Assembly (NCBI RefSeq): GCF_008831285.2
Contig: NC_045142.1
Coordinates: forward strand, 2,547,001-2,611,000
DNA: 64,000 bases
Source: Nymphaea colorata
Taxonomy: Eukaryota; Streptophyta; Magnoliopsida; Nymphaeales; Nymphaeaceae
Direction: 5' to 3'
Below the pieces are notes generated by a model, which made no database searches, was not told the DNA's origin, and saw only the letters and a program-made list of their open reading frames with translations. Below, piece after piece: positions 1 to 22,041 of this stretch. The position numbers and the translations under genes are program-made. Each line of letters begins with the position of its first letter. The first letter of the stretch is position 1.

Positions 1-231
1 CAATCGGCAGGCAGTCAGCCACTCTACAAGGAGAGCAGTTAAAAACACAAGGACCAACGAGAGGGCGTACATGCCCGGCCTCGTTCCCGGCCACCCATCA
101 AACAATACTTCAGCATCCTTCCCCCAGAAGAAAGTCATGTGCATCATCATCTTGTCCTGCTGCTGCATCTGCATACCACGCCCAGTGCTTGGCGCCATTG
201 CCATTCCCTCCATCTCCGCCCCTTTCTCCAT
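1..231 (-). CDS. COPT: COPT/Ctr copper transporter, N-terminal part (runs off the left edge)
   Basis: The minus strand reads open from an ATG at 231 to the window edge, giving 77 residues. An in-frame stop lies 9 bases upstream, so 231 is the first possible start; a second ATG at 213 is an alternative. The product begins with a methionine-rich head (MEKGAEMEGM..., later MMMHMTFFWGKD), the extracellular copper-collecting segment of high-affinity Ctr transporters, followed by LFDGWPG and the first membrane helix (about residues 54-72). Closest relative in the window is the gene at 4253-4738, which shares MMMHMTFFWGKDA and LFDGWPG. TM2 with its MxxxM gate and TM3 with GxxxG lie outside the window. 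Predicted role: trimeric Cu(I) import across the plasma membrane or an endomembrane. Plant COPT genes are usually intronless, which fits the open frame. Confidence 0.88.
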   Translation of the reverse strand, partial: MEKGAEMEGMAMAPSTGRGMQMQQQDKMMMHMTFFWGKDAEVLFDGWPGTRPGMYALSLVLVFLTALLVEWLTACRL

Positions 232-3200
232 CCTGTCTGTCTATGTGTCCGTCTATCTCTCTGCCTATTGCCGTAGTTTTTTCTGTGTGACTGTTGTTTT
301 ACTGTGGTGGGTACGGCGAAAATGTGGGTTGAGGCGCAAGAAGGCAAGAAATGGTATGTGGGGAGAGAGGCAAATTCACTACCTCTGCTTTGCTGCTGGC
401 TGCCTACTGATTACCACCACTACCTGGAAAGCTATGACTTGCAACGGCTACTGTTGCTCGCTCTCTCTGCATAGAAAAGGAATCTTCAGTTTCAGGATGA
501 CTGAAAGATGACGCCATTAGCCCATTGAAGGTAATAAAGATAAGCATGTAAGCCACACATTCATTAAGTTTGTTTCTAGCAGCGCTGCTAGCTGGTGCCT
601 GACAGCAACAGTCATGAGGTGCCCAATATAGGTAATATGAGAGAGAGAGAGAGAGAAACCACCACATATTCATATTTTCAAACCAAACTCTGTGCACATG
701 TTCAATTTCTCTAAAAATGCAGAAAAACGACTGCTGCAACTATTTTTTGAGATTGAAAAGTACGCCTTCTGATGGGGAGATTAAAGTACGTATGTTTGGA
801 AAATTGGTCATGATGAACTCATGCATGCATTTCGGTTTGATTGAAGTTATGCACAAGCGTGAATACTGAAGGGAAACAATAGACAAGGGAATAACCCCTC
901 TGTTCTACCAGAGTTGACTGTAATCAGACCACTGGAAAGCAGAAGGAAATGTTCAATAGTTATGGAAGACTGCCTCCCTAACCAAGTTCATGAGTGTAGA
1001 AATTTAGCCCCAATTACCACAAGATTGGTAATATTATCAACCGAAAGGTTGATAATTCAATATAAAGTCTTATTTTCAGGATCCGGGTTCCATGAACAAA
1101 GTGCAGATTTTACGGCAATACGTGATCTCTGTACTTGATAAAATAAGAGCAAACGAATCACTGGAACCTGGGATCTACACAAGATTTCAATAGCGTTTCA
1201 AAAAAAAAATGATAATCATAACAATGGTAAAGCTTGATATTTAAAGAACCAAAATTTTATGCAGAAAATTGTGAGTTTGTTCAAATTTCATAATCAAACG
1301 GTGCTTATTTGCAATCTTACAATTTTTTACTGGATCCCAACTGTGGATAAAGACAAGTACTGGAACCCATATTAAATAAAGAGACACGGTTTATTGGTAT
1401 TCTAAATCTAGGTAGGCCACCCAATAATGCTGAAGAGATGATCGATATCACATCCTCCAAATCAAGCTATGCTGGCAACATCGACTCCCTCTGGATTTTC
1501 CAATTGATAAAAGGAGATTCTTTCTCAGAACCAAGTTGCTTGGCAAGGTACGTCTTTCGTTCGTTGTAGTAGAAAGAAAGGGGGACCGGCCAACAAGCAT
1601 AGTCCAAAGGGATATCAAATCAGTAAACCGAACATTTGACCTGGTGATTATTGCTTCATACAAAGCCCAAACCCCCCTACCCTTCCCCTCATCCCCCACG
1701 GTATCAGGCATGTTTCGCTATACTTCAACTTCAACTTGTATATTAATGTCTCTTTTTTACAGTATAGCACACAGAATTGATGCCACAAGAGTTCAAAATA
1801 ATGATTGGCCGCTTACTAGATCTTACCCCGTTAATTACATCATTCCCCTTTAAGATCAAATATATTCTTGTTTTAATGCCAGTCTTGTTAGACGTTCAGC
1901 AATAAACTGAACATATAAGGAGGCCGGCGTTGTAACAAGAATGTGTATGGTTTAGATTCTGAAACTGGATTTGGATCGAACTCAAAGAAAATATTGGACT
2001 TAGATCAGACTCTGTACCAGTACAACCCCGAGACTGGTTTGCAATCTCTCAAGTGCGGGCCAAACCGATGTAAGAACCTAGGTTCTGAACTCCAGAACGC
2101 CACAATCTCAGTCTACCAATTCTGTCATCTCATGGAAAATGAGGTCTTTTGGCTTGTTGGCAATGGTCAGTTTCACATGCTTATGCCTCAAATTTTTTTT
2201 TGGGAAAACTATAAAGGCGCCTAATGGTTGGGTGAATAACAATTAACAACTGCTTAACTTTTGAAAGTTAATAAATTATTAGCCGCTTATAGAAGTTTTC
2301 GAAGAGCCGCCTACTAAAAACAAACGTAAACTTTAGTATAAAATACCAAAAACGCACCTTTTGAAATTCAAATTTATCTTTGATCAACCAAGAGAATAGT
2401 GATTCTTGATTATGAGAGGTATCTTTATCAGTTTATATAAAAATATAATTTTCTTTTAGAAGACTGCTGTTGGAGGATCTTTAAAAAGTTGGGTACTTGT
2501 TAGCTTGCAAAGTTGGATGCTTATTTTGTAAACTTTTTCACAAATATGAGATAAAAATTTGCGTTAGCACAAGAAAATGAACCATCATATCAAACATTGG
2601 TTTGGTTTGAAACTACCATAAAGTACATAGTTATAGAAGTCCTACGAAGATATAATCCTTCAATTGACCTATGCCATTATTCAGATTCCAAGCCCTAGAA
2701 GTACGTCAATTCTGGTTCTTCGTAGAAGTTACGTTCAATATCAATTTAACATACATAAGATGAAGAAAAAAAAAAACTTTTACATGAAACCGTTGACCCC
2801 AAAAGAGATACACTATTCATAAGGACCAGGAAACAGAGAGATCAATCATTCAAAAGAAGAAAGAACCGACTTTTTGTTTCCAAATATATAGAAGTTCTTA
2901 ACCCACGAATCGATCGAACTTGAAGTAACCATAAAGTAAGCAAGCTTAATTATCAATCATTCTCTGTCCAATCATCACCGTCTTCTCAAAGCCTACGAGT
3001 GACAAAATTATGAATCACTCCTAAGACTGCCCTATATAATGCCACCAAAAAAGAAACCTGCCATTCCTTTTTTACTCAATTAATGGCGCTGATCTTCTGC
3101 AACTCTGTTTTCTTTGGCCTTTTCTGGTCAAGCTACCGATTTTTAACCTCCTCGGAATATCATTTGGTGTAGTACAACATCTCTTTCTCTTTGCAGTACA

Positions 3201-4252
3201 ACTACGACTTCTTCTATTCTGGTATGCCTTGCGAATGAATGCGACTTGGCCGATCCCTCACGCTTACGCTGCTATAACCACACAAACAGAACGCGCTCAT
3301 CTTTATCCTCAACAAACAGATCATAAGAATAGGGTACCGACCGCCATGTCCCCTCCTAATTCTGCCTTTCTGTTTTTCCTTCCAAATCATCAGAACAGCA
3401 TCTGGTTTGATACCACTTTACCTCACCAGTTCTAAGTGGGAGCTTCTTTCATCTTTTCCAATAATATTCGTAAGCCGTCACTGTTGTTTTATTGCAAATG
3501 ACGGATGAAAATGAACTTCAGCATGTTTATAAACAATGTTTCGAGTTTTACCAAGTCCATCTTCTTGGAGAATCTTTTACACAAGGCGAACAACAAAACA
3601 TAATTTTTATCGTTGATTCACTCTTTACTGTTGGGCAGACACTAAATCCGGCAGGTTAAACAAGAACAGGGAGGTCTTTTACCTGTAAGAGCGGGATCTC
3701 TTGTTATTCTGTATAGACTTTTAACTTGCTATTCACGGTCATCTTTCTAATAATGCGTGACGATTTTGGCCCGTAACACGCCACCCGTATGAATTTTGGC
3801 AGCATATTTCTGCGTCAATGTTCATGGTCAAGTTTGAACTTTGAACTCCGACAAGCCACAAGTTGGGTTCTCACAAGAAGGCCCACATGTCTATTCAATT
3901 CTGCTAATCAACCATGCTTTCCTTCTTACACAGCACAAGAAATTAAGAAAATTGGCTGACAACCAACGAATTCATGCTCTTGCATCTCACAAACTAGAAC
4001 AGGAGATTGCAGAAAGAACACGAACATGAACATGAAAGAACAAATTAACTGCACAGACTACATGCTTTTCACAAGGAACTGTAGAAGAATTTATCTGAAC
4101 ACAGAGCAATCTGAACAGAGACTTATTTATTTTCTCCATGTATTAACGCACATATGGTTCATTACAAGCTCTGGAACACTGGGCCAAGGAAATGGCAGAC
4201 GCATAAAATCCTAGAAAGAGGGAGAGGGTTCTTTTGTGCTGCGTTGGTACAT
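232..4252. other. Intergenic region without a recognisable gene
   Basis: About 4 kb of AT-rich sequence between two minus-strand COPT genes. The first few hundred bases must hold the leader and promoter of the partial gene at 1-231. A short (GA)n tract lies near 640-656. Open frames here (for example 1943-2224 and 3229-3435) show no domain or composition that I recognise, and I call none of them. Confidence 0.6.
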
Positions 4253-4738
4253 CTAGCATTTTCCATGTGGGAGAACATCTGGTGGTTGCCCATCGTCGTC
4301 CCTGGTCCGTTTACAGACTCGGCTGCCAAAGATCAAGAACCCCACAGCGTGACCAGCGACGGCGACGAGCAGCACCCCAACGTTGAAGGACATGAGGGCG
4401 AGCATCACCAGGTAACTCAAGCCCACGCGCAGCGTGTATATGGCGGTCTGAAGAAGCCCGGTGACAGGGCTCGGCTTCCTCGGCCGGGCCAGGCCGCAGA
4501 AACAGAGCCACTCGATCAAGAGGGCGACGAGGAAGACGATGACCAATGAGGCGAGGTACTTGCCGAGGCTGCCGCCGGGCCAGCCGTCGAACAATATGAG
4601 GGCATCCTTCCCCCAGAAGAAGGTCATATGCATCATCATCTTGTGGTGCTGCATGTGCATGTCACCCCCGCCGGCAGGCGCCATCGTCATGTTATCCCCT
4701 CCTCCCATCATTCCGTTCATTCCGCCACCATGCTCCAT
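4253..4738 (-). CDS. COPT: COPT/Ctr family copper transporter (161 aa)
   Basis: Intronless frame of 161 residues from an ATG at 4738. The head (residues 1-40) is rich in Met, Gly and His and ends in HHKMMMHMTFFWG, the Cu(I)-collecting Mets motif region. TM1 is about 61-79. TM2 carries the family signature M112-x3-M116 (VMLALMSFN), which lines the pore, and TM3 carries G129-x3-G133, used for helix packing in the trimer. The C-terminus is charged and ends GKC, a possible copper-handing cysteine. Length fits plant COPT1/2/6-type proteins (about 145-170 aa). Expected to import Cu(I), probably at the plasma membrane; localisation is inferred from family and not seen. It is one of five COPT copies on this strand. 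A large plus-strand frame over the same bases is a shadow. Confidence 0.93.
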   Translation of the reverse strand: MEHGGGMNGMMGGGDNMTMAPAGGGDMHMQHHKMMMHMTFFWGKDALILFDGWPGGSLGKYLASLVIVFLVALLIEWLCFCGLARPRKPSPVTGLLQTAIYTLRVGLSYLVMLALMSFNVGVLLVAVAGHAVGFLIFGSRVCKRTRDDDGQPPDVLPHGKC

Positions 4739-7295
4739 TCTCTCTCCCTCTCTCTCTCTCCCTTCCCGTTTCTGAAGTGGCGGGCGTGGAATTTATTGAC
4801 AGCCGCGGGACAGGGGAGAGGAAAGAAACCGCTATGGGACCAGCCTAGACCCGAAGCGGTTTATGAACGCCCCGCGCTGCAGGACCCACTCTCGCCTAGA
4901 TCCCTTCGCCGTGGTGCCCGGTTTGTGGAACCGGAAGATACAACATAATTTACCATTAAAAATATCATATAAACTGTTGTTAGACTATAAACCATAAATA
5001 GTGCATCTACTGTATGATGTTTTTACCGATATTTCTAAACATTTTGTCATCATTGAGTTTAATATAGATAAGATGCCGAAGCATCTAGATCATTTTGAGC
5101 TCTATTCAATCACCACCAAGGTGCCATGCAATGTATCTTTCTTTCTTTCTCCCCTCTCTCTCTCTCTCTCTCTCTAATATATATATATATTATATGCAAA
5201 TGGATGGCTTGATTAAACTTTATTTTAGTTTCACAAACTCTACAGTGGACAGACTAGCAGTCTGCCGAAGAGAAGAAAGCTGGTGTTGGAGGTGGAAGGG
5301 ACGGAGAGGTAGGCAGTCCTCTCCTTGCCATTGAAGCGGGAGAGGAAGGAGAGAGATAGAGAGAAATTAGAGGATCAAGATTGGACGGTGCAGATTTGAT
5401 GTTATGTTTTTTGATGTCACTAAAAAGCTCAATGTCACCATTCAGTTTTATTTATATGTATGTATTCAGTTTTTAGTGACACAGGAGGGAGAGAGAGAGA
5501 GAACACGCTTTTTCTCTTTTGATGTGAAAAGTAACTCGCGTTTATGAAGTTTCTTAACGTAGAAGTTGCTGTTTTGAAAAATGTGAAGCTACACGACCAC
5601 CAAATTCTTCGTAGGTTCGTTATTTAGATATCTTTGTCCCGTAGTACTTGCATTCAGCTACTCTTCTTTTTTATTTTTCTTTTTTGTGCCCATTCATCCT
5701 TCACTTCAGCAATGTTAAATTAGCCCAAAAAACGAGGTTACTTGGCTTGATAGTGAAGAAAAAAAAAACCACTTTCATCCGTTAACGATAGACAAAATCC
5801 GCGAGTTCTTCGTAAGCGGGAGAGTTTGTTCTTCATTTTTGAATTAAACATACAAATTTAAAACTTAGGAAATGATACAAAAAAGTTGTCTTCTTTAACG
5901 TACAAATAAAATGTATAAGTAAAATTTTTTGGCAATTGATTCTTAACTCATCGTAAAAAAATAGAAATACGACAAAACACCTCATGCCTATAGCTCGCGT
6001 GTAGTTTTGTAAGACAACGTTGACAGAAAAAAAAAATTACAAATAACTTTTGTCTACTTAGTTTCAAAATCAATTTTTGTTGTCCTACTCAAGGTAAGGC
6101 TTGTCGTTCGATCAAATTTGATCGCCTCTACCACTTAATAAACTCAAGGATGGATTTGTTTGGGTCCTTCCAAAAAAAAGATGAAAAGTGCAGTACACAT
6201 TTGAAAAAACTTCTAGGAGAAATTTCTTGATCCTTTTAAATGCCGAAGAGACCATCAACAATCTTTTGGGTATAAACAACTAAAAGTACATTCATCTTCG
6301 AATCTAATTTCGTGATCTTTGAAACTGGAGCATGAATATTCTTTCAGAGTACTTCATGAAAGGCAAATGCCTATCGCATTTGTTCAGCGTCTGGAGCTTA
6401 ATTTACGAGTTCAACAAGGACGCTTTAAGGGCAAAAGAGAAACCAAACCGCTGGTCCTGTTTCTGAACCCAAACTCATTATAGTACCAAAGCAGTTAAAT
6501 AAGTTTAAAAGCTTGTCAACTAATGGAGGTTTGACAAACCTTCACTAAATAAAACACCAGTAGGAAGTCCCTGAACCCCTTCAAGTTCAAATTAAAGGCC
6601 TTTATTCGCCCACCCAACAAAGTGTAAGCAGTAGCTGAAGTACTATGTATAAGTAACTTATTAAATAGGTGGTTTCGACAGGATATTATCTTCTTCTGAT
6701 GTTTGATATTATGGCTTTTTGTTGATCCATTAAGTATACTAACGGCTAGGCCATCTATATTCTCATGCTCCATCAATTTAGTCAAGCTGAAGGAGAATGA
6801 AAAAGGATGGCTCAAAATTAGGATTTGGCTGTAAGTTTCATATCCATCTTTGTCCGCATCTTCCAAGGTCAGCATTACCTGTCTGAACACATAGGTAGCC
6901 ATGCATATTTTCTCAGTAGAGACAAAGAGGATTCCACAACAATGTCAAACAAAAATAATATAAATAATAACCATGAAAGAAAGATGTCGGAACAAAATAT
7001 AAGACGTAGAATAAAAGGATGTAGTGATACACAAATACCTGATTTGAAGCTTAAATGCTCACGAAGCCAAACATGTGGCAAACATAAAAAATTTTATTTT
7101 CTTCAATTTGATTTGGTTACAATGCAAAGGTTTCTCTCGCACATAATTCATAAGGGCTGATGAAATTGGAAATATCTCGAGATAATCCATCTGGTTTCTG
7201 CCTACAGGTTCTCAGAATTCCTCTGGTGTAAAAAACCAAAAAATTTATGATCCCTTCAGGGGAAATGTTCGCATAACAGGAGATGAATAATTCAC
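4739..7295. other. Intergenic region; (TC)n/(TA)n tract, no gene seen
   Basis: Separates the 3' end of the succinyl-CoA ligase gene from the start of the COPT gene at 4738. It should contain the COPT promoter on its left side. A (TC)n tract followed by (TA)n lies at about 5150-5191 and a short (GA)n near 5490. The open frame at 6516-6902 has no recognised homology. The first few hundred bases left of 7296 are probably the 3' UTR of the ligase gene. Confidence 0.55.
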
Positions 7296-16520
<9,225 letters not shown>

Positions 16521-17637
16521 CTATCTCCCTCCACCCTCTCTCTCTCCCTGAAAGGTTCCGCGTAGTTGGGAACGGAGAAGAAGAGGAAAGCGAGGAGAAG
16601 GCCAACAGTGGAGAAGATGGAAAACCGGGAACGCTTCAAAGCCGCCAATGTTGTCTCGATCCGTGTTTGGTTAAAGTCAAAAATGTGGCAGGAAAAGTCT
16701 GATCCCAAGGAAATGGGAAAGAAGGCGTTTGGAAAGTTCACGATTTTGTTCCACAATTAAATATCCAGAACTTATCGAGGAATTCGAGATAAACTGGGAT
16801 ATTTGGAGAATCAGAGAGAAATGCTCCAAGAATGAACCTTCAATGTGATATAAAAACATATGCTTATATAACAAAAATATGCTCTAATTTATACTTCTTC
16901 CATTTAAGAACTTATTCTCTTATACAATTAGAAGTGGTCAAATGAGGCTTTTTTGTTTAGTTTTATTTGTGGTAAACCACCCTAGATTGCAAGCCTTTGT
17001 CATTTGCATGTAAGCTACAAAAATTCTCAAAATTAAAGAAAAATGAGAGGAAAATATAAAATCTTAAAAGCAAAATAAGAAGAAGGGAAAAATTAAAATT
17101 CAAGAAAAAAATTAAGTTTAAAAATATAAATGGTTCAGTTTTAAAATATAACCAGTCATACCATATAACTGTACCCACGTACTCGTGTCGCTGTACCCAC
17201 ATATCAACAAATCACACCTACCCCTACCGGTGTGATTGAATAATTGACAATTATTCATTCAAAACTTAGGCACATTAAAGAAAACTTTATAAGGTTCCAA
17301 GCCATCGAAATGACCCCACAAGACATTGGGGAAATGTCAATATTTCTTGCTGTTTGATTTGTAAGAAAAAAAAATATAGAACTCAGAGTCTTATCATTTG
17401 TCTTATAAAACAAAAGAATTTCAACCACAGTTATATCTGTTTCCATCTTAGATGGCAACTTATGGGCTTTCAGCTAGAAAGTACATTCTAAAAATTTCGC
17501 CAGCTATCAAACACACTCCTTGGTAGTAAAAACCTTTTTACTTGCTTTAAATTGGATAATATTTTTGGCTTGCAAAGGAGGTTGATGAGCATGAAAGTTA
17601 GTCCCAGAAAAATGTTAATAGTCTTAGAATGCTTGTG

Positions 17638-17684
<47 letters not shown>

Positions 17685-19180
17685 GCATAATGCTTACTTT
17701 GTGGTGTAGACTTCCTGTGATAATGAAGCATCAAGTTCTTCATTTGAGCCATTTTTTCACAATAGAAATTGTCAGGCTTAAATTCAAATTTTATTGGGAA
17801 AAAAAAAAGGTAAAATAAAGTAATAGTTTCTCTCTCTTACCCTTTTCTTTTTTGTGGTGATGAGTTTGTGATTGCCACCATGAATTGGTTTTATACAATG
17901 ATTTCTAATGTAAGCTAGTGTCGAAATATGGTGTTAAAGTAAAGCAGAATCGGCTTGAAGCATTCAAATATGGACAAAGTAAATCAAGGTGGATGAATTG
18001 ACTTTCTTCTGAATAAGTGAATTCAAAGTATAAATAGTCATTTTGAGCGCTTATATGTTCTTAGGAACTCATGTAAAAACCAGGATTCCAAAACTTTCTT
18101 GTTATCTAAACAAAAACCAAGTTTTGAAAAGTGAAAAACTAGTTTTTGCCTTGTCATATAAACCGGCAAACGCGGTTTTGAAAACTCCTTAAAAATCAGG
18201 TTTTAATAAAACCAGGTTTTGAGAAAACCAAGTTTTTGAGGGTGTCATCCAAACTCCCCTAAGCAATGACAAAACTCACTTTCTAAAAATGTGAACGCTT
18301 GTCTCTTCAAAAATATAGAACAAGTGCCTCAAGAAACCTGTTTTTAATGTAAAGCATGCTTTCTTTCTTTCTTTTTAGAAAGATACTAGTTTTGATGAGA
18401 AATAATTTCATCAACAAAATTTCGGCTCCTAGCCAAGCAACGAGAGAGAGTTGAATGAATGGTACTTGATGTCTCGGTTTCCTTCGAAATAAATAATCTT
18501 CAAAAAATTCGCCTTGTATATGCCAACAAGTAACAAAATGTGCACTGTAAGGAGGATTCTCTCCTCCTTATCACAAAATCAACGAATCTTGATTGAAAAT
18601 GAAAGAATAACAATGGAAAATCAACAGTCTAATCTCAAGCTACTCTTTAACTCACGTATGTTTTTTTTTCTCTTAATCTCAAAAACTAACCATGATGTTT
18701 TGACGTGGGGTTTTTATACATCCACTTCAAAAAAAAAAAAAAAAAAATGGATCCGAAAATATGAGATCTGGATTCAAAATATGAACAATGTTCCAAATGC
18801 TCAAATGAAATCTCAAAATGACTAATTAGTTCTTTCTTTTTTCTTTTTCCTTTATAAATTTGTTGGAAAAGTAGCGGTTTCCCAAAGTCAGAATTGGAAG
18901 CCCTCCACCATAAAGCTCAAAAGAAGAAAATGTCAATAAATTACACTTCATTATTCTTCTTTCCCATTCATCTACAAGAATCACAACCACATAATGATTC
19001 AAACGAAAAAGACGAAGGAACCTTTTCTCGTTACAGCACAACCCACAAAGCCACACCACCCACAAGGCTGCTGGTGCAGGCGTCACACACGCATATATGC
19101 ACATGAGCCCAAGAGAAAGAAAATGAAAAGAGTTAACAAAGCAGGCGCTATTATTGGGAATGAATGGATGAAGCCAGGGA
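16521..19180. other. Intergenic region: ligase promoter side, long (TA)n tract
   Basis: Upstream of the succinyl-CoA ligase start and downstream of the COPT gene ending at 19181. The first few hundred bases right of 16520 should hold the ligase leader and promoter. A (TA)n tract of about 40 bp lies at 17641-17681. Around 18080-18250 the sequence repeats short motifs like AAACCAGGTTTTGA in both orientations, suggesting a decayed foldback repeat. No gene is supported. Confidence 0.5.
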
Positions 19181-19609
19181 TCAGCAGCAGAGGCCGCCCT
19201 CCTTGAGACTCGACTTTATCGGCGTCTTCCTGAAGGATCGAGTCTCGAAGAGCCAGTGGCCGACGCCGTTGCCGATAACGGCGGCGAAGAGTATCCCGAA
19301 GTTGAAGGACATGACGGCGAGCATGACGTTGTAGGAGAAGAACATGCGGACGCCGTAGATGACGGCCTGCAGGAAGCCGTCCAGGATGTGCCTGCCCTCC
19401 AGCTTGAACCTGCAGACGTTGAGATACTCCACCAGGGCGGCGCCCAGGAAGGTGACGATGAGCGCCAGAATGTACTGGCCGACGCTGTGGCCGGGCCAGT
19501 TTGCGAACAGAACCCACACGTCCTTCCCCCAGTACAGCGCCATGTGCATCACCATCTTCTTCGGCGACGCTGTGCTGTTCCCCGTAGCCATCTGCCCCCC
19601 GTGATCCAT
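19181..19609 (-). CDS. COPT: COPT/Ctr family copper transporter (142 aa)
   Basis: Intronless frame. I chose the ATG at 19609 (MDHGGQMATG...) because the paralogue at 27174-27620 starts with the same MDHGG; the frame stays open 11 codons further upstream to another possible start, which lies in leader-like sequence. The short head MDHGGQM...KKMVMHMALYWGKD holds fewer methionines than the gene at 4253. TM1 is about 45-62, TM2 has M96-x3-M100 (VMLAVMSFN), and TM3 has G113-x3-G117. The position that is usually His in GHGVG is Asn here (GNGVGHWLFE), and the glycine after WLF is Glu, so TM3 is slightly unusual. The protein ends in two cysteines, a feature of copper-passing tails in the family. Expected function: Cu(I) uptake or copper movement between compartments. 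Confidence 0.92.
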   Translation of the reverse strand: MDHGGQMATGNSTASPKKMVMHMALYWGKDVWVLFANWPGHSVGQYILALIVTFLGAALVEYLNVCRFKLEGRHILDGFLQAVIYGVRMFFSYNVMLAVMSFNFGILFAAVIGNGVGHWLFETRSFRKTPIKSSLKEGGLCC

Positions 19610-19766
19610 CTGATCTGTTTCTCTCGCTACCAACAACCCCAAAACCCCTCCTCTCTCTCTCTCTCTCTCTCTCTAGATTGGTATCTCTGGTTGATAAAGG
19701 GTAGAGGAAGAGCAGGTCTATATACTCTGTGATCAGATTGGGTTTGAGGGTCAACTAGAACCAACT

Positions 19767-19806
<40 letters not shown>

Positions 19807-20429
19807 TATATAAGTTAACTTGAAATTTAATTTCGTTATATATAATAATAATTGGAACTGTTTTATCAAGACCTACAAGATTGGGTTGTTCTTCATCCAT
19901 ATGGATTGTGAAGAATATTATCAATGACACAAATCCTGCGTCGTAATTACTATCACTCAAAGTCCCACCGATGTCTTATTTTATTGCAATTTTTTTAATA
20001 AATTACGTGAACAGCTATATGTGGTTCATACTGCGACATTGCATCCACCTTTTGAGGCAATCAAACGCAGCCTATGGGTCCAAAACTGCCATTAGTTAAC
20101 AATATTTGCCCGTCTGGCTCATTAAATTAAGAAATGGCCAACTTAAGGTCAAACAGTGGAAATCACCACTTGACATATGATATTGTAAGTTCCTTTCCGT
20201 CGATGACACACATACACATGCACACACACATATATGGTGATAGATAGATAAAAAAAAAGTACTCTCTGACTCCAATTGTTAAAAAGAAAAACAATGAGAA
20301 AGAAAAATGTATAATAATAGACGATGAAAATGCCAATCACCTTTTTTTTTTCTTTTTATCTCTTCTTAATTGATTATTTGGAAAAAAAGATCAAAGACTA
20401 AGATTGTTCATTATCTAGTTGGCACTTAC

Positions 20430-20486
<57 letters not shown>

Positions 20487-22041
20487 GCAACATGATTCAT
20501 GCCGTTTAACAGACAGCAAGCTGACCCAAACTTATAAAGAATGAGGTGCAAAAATAGTCAATTTCTTAGTTCTGCACTCTAGAACTATTCTGACGTATGT
20601 TGTATGATTTGGCAATGAGCTGGATAGTTCTTAGCATATATAGTTTACCAATTATATATTAAGGTATTAGTAAAGTATGTATAAATGTGGGTGTATATAC
20701 ATGCAATGGGCTTAAACTTCTAAGTTGAAGGAGTTTGAAGTAAGGTTGGACAATAGGTGAGAGCTTGGGTTAGTCGGACGTTGACGATCTGTAGACGGCC
20801 GGGATTGACTGAGCTAGCCATAATCAGACCAGCTCTTAAACGACATAGTTCATTAACATGAACATGTTAGTTGTTGTGTATGAAACATGCTTTTGTTCAA
20901 CTCCATTTTTTTTACATCTTGATTGTTTACAACCAAATTTCAGTATTATAAGAGTTGTTACAATTCTTTGATATTGGTTTTAAAAATTACAGTTAAGCCT
21001 AAAAAAGGTGAATGTACTGAACAATAACTTGTGACTATGTACCATAACACCTTGTTTACTACTATTTAAGCTAATTTAATAACTTGTACAATAGTTCATA
21101 TAGAATTTCTTATATTGATAATTTATTCAGTCAAAAAATATATTCAACTAGAAAGAAACACTTTAAGAATACAGACATGACATACATGCTCAATAATGTT
21201 TCTTAATAAGCTCCTTATTATGATAATGTAAAATATATTAGTTTATTGAACAATGTTTAACTCAGAGCTTTGTTGTTCTGAACCATCGTGGACTTTTCGG
21301 ATATAAACGTAGACGTGATACGCGTACTCAAGAATGTTTCTTAATGAAGTTGTAATAAGCTAAAGTTAAATCAGCACTACCCTTATTTATAAGTAAATAA
21401 ATTATGTTCTTGTTGAATGTCATTGGCAGAACTGTCCATGTTACAGATATTATCATTATGATATCTGCAGGTGGCTAGATATTCAAAAATATATTTACAG
21501 TTAACGATATTACTTGAGATGACATGAAAATTTTAGCAGTTAAACGCCATTTATTTATTTTTCTCAACTTGGAGATCAGGAGTTCCTTGATGAAGGTCAA
21601 CGGATTTTTGTGTGATTAATTGCAAATAATCGGCAATTATAAGGCCCAACAATTGCCAATTTATTATGATTCTGGCTGATATCCTTGAGTTTGAAAGAAA
21701 AATTCTCCGAAAGTATAACCAGGGAGAAGTCACGAGTTCTCTGTTTGTTGTTCTCCTTCTTCTTCCAATTCTCATTTATTTCAAGAGAATCTTAAGAACA
21801 ACAACAACGCCAACCACGACATTGGAGACGTTAGCTGAATCAGAAACGGGACACCAACATGATCAAATATACATCGAAGACATGCAGAGCCACACAGACA
21901 GATAAACATATACACGCACTCAAAGTGCAAAATCAACAAACAAACTAAGAAAGCGCCGTTAATGAAAGAAAAAGAAACAGGACGGGTCAGATCGATGAGC
22001 AGCAGTAGTGTAGTGGTGATGGCCGGCATGGGTCAGAGTGC
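19610..22041. other. Intergenic region with (CT)n leader tract and (TA)n tracts
   Basis: Leader and promoter side of the COPT gene at 19609. A (CT)n tract at about 19651-19675 lies in the leader, and a (TA)n tract at about 19771-19802. A second compound (TC)n(TA)n tract lies at about 20433-20487. Nothing coding is recognised between 20500 and 22041; this part is AT-rich and includes the 3' flank of the COPT gene ending at 22042. Confidence 0.5.

Noticed and set aside
232-900. GTAC cores upstream of the partial COPT gene (311, 760, 786) as copper-response elements
   Set aside because: Three GTAC in this length is near chance; without clustering or an expression test they do not support regulation.
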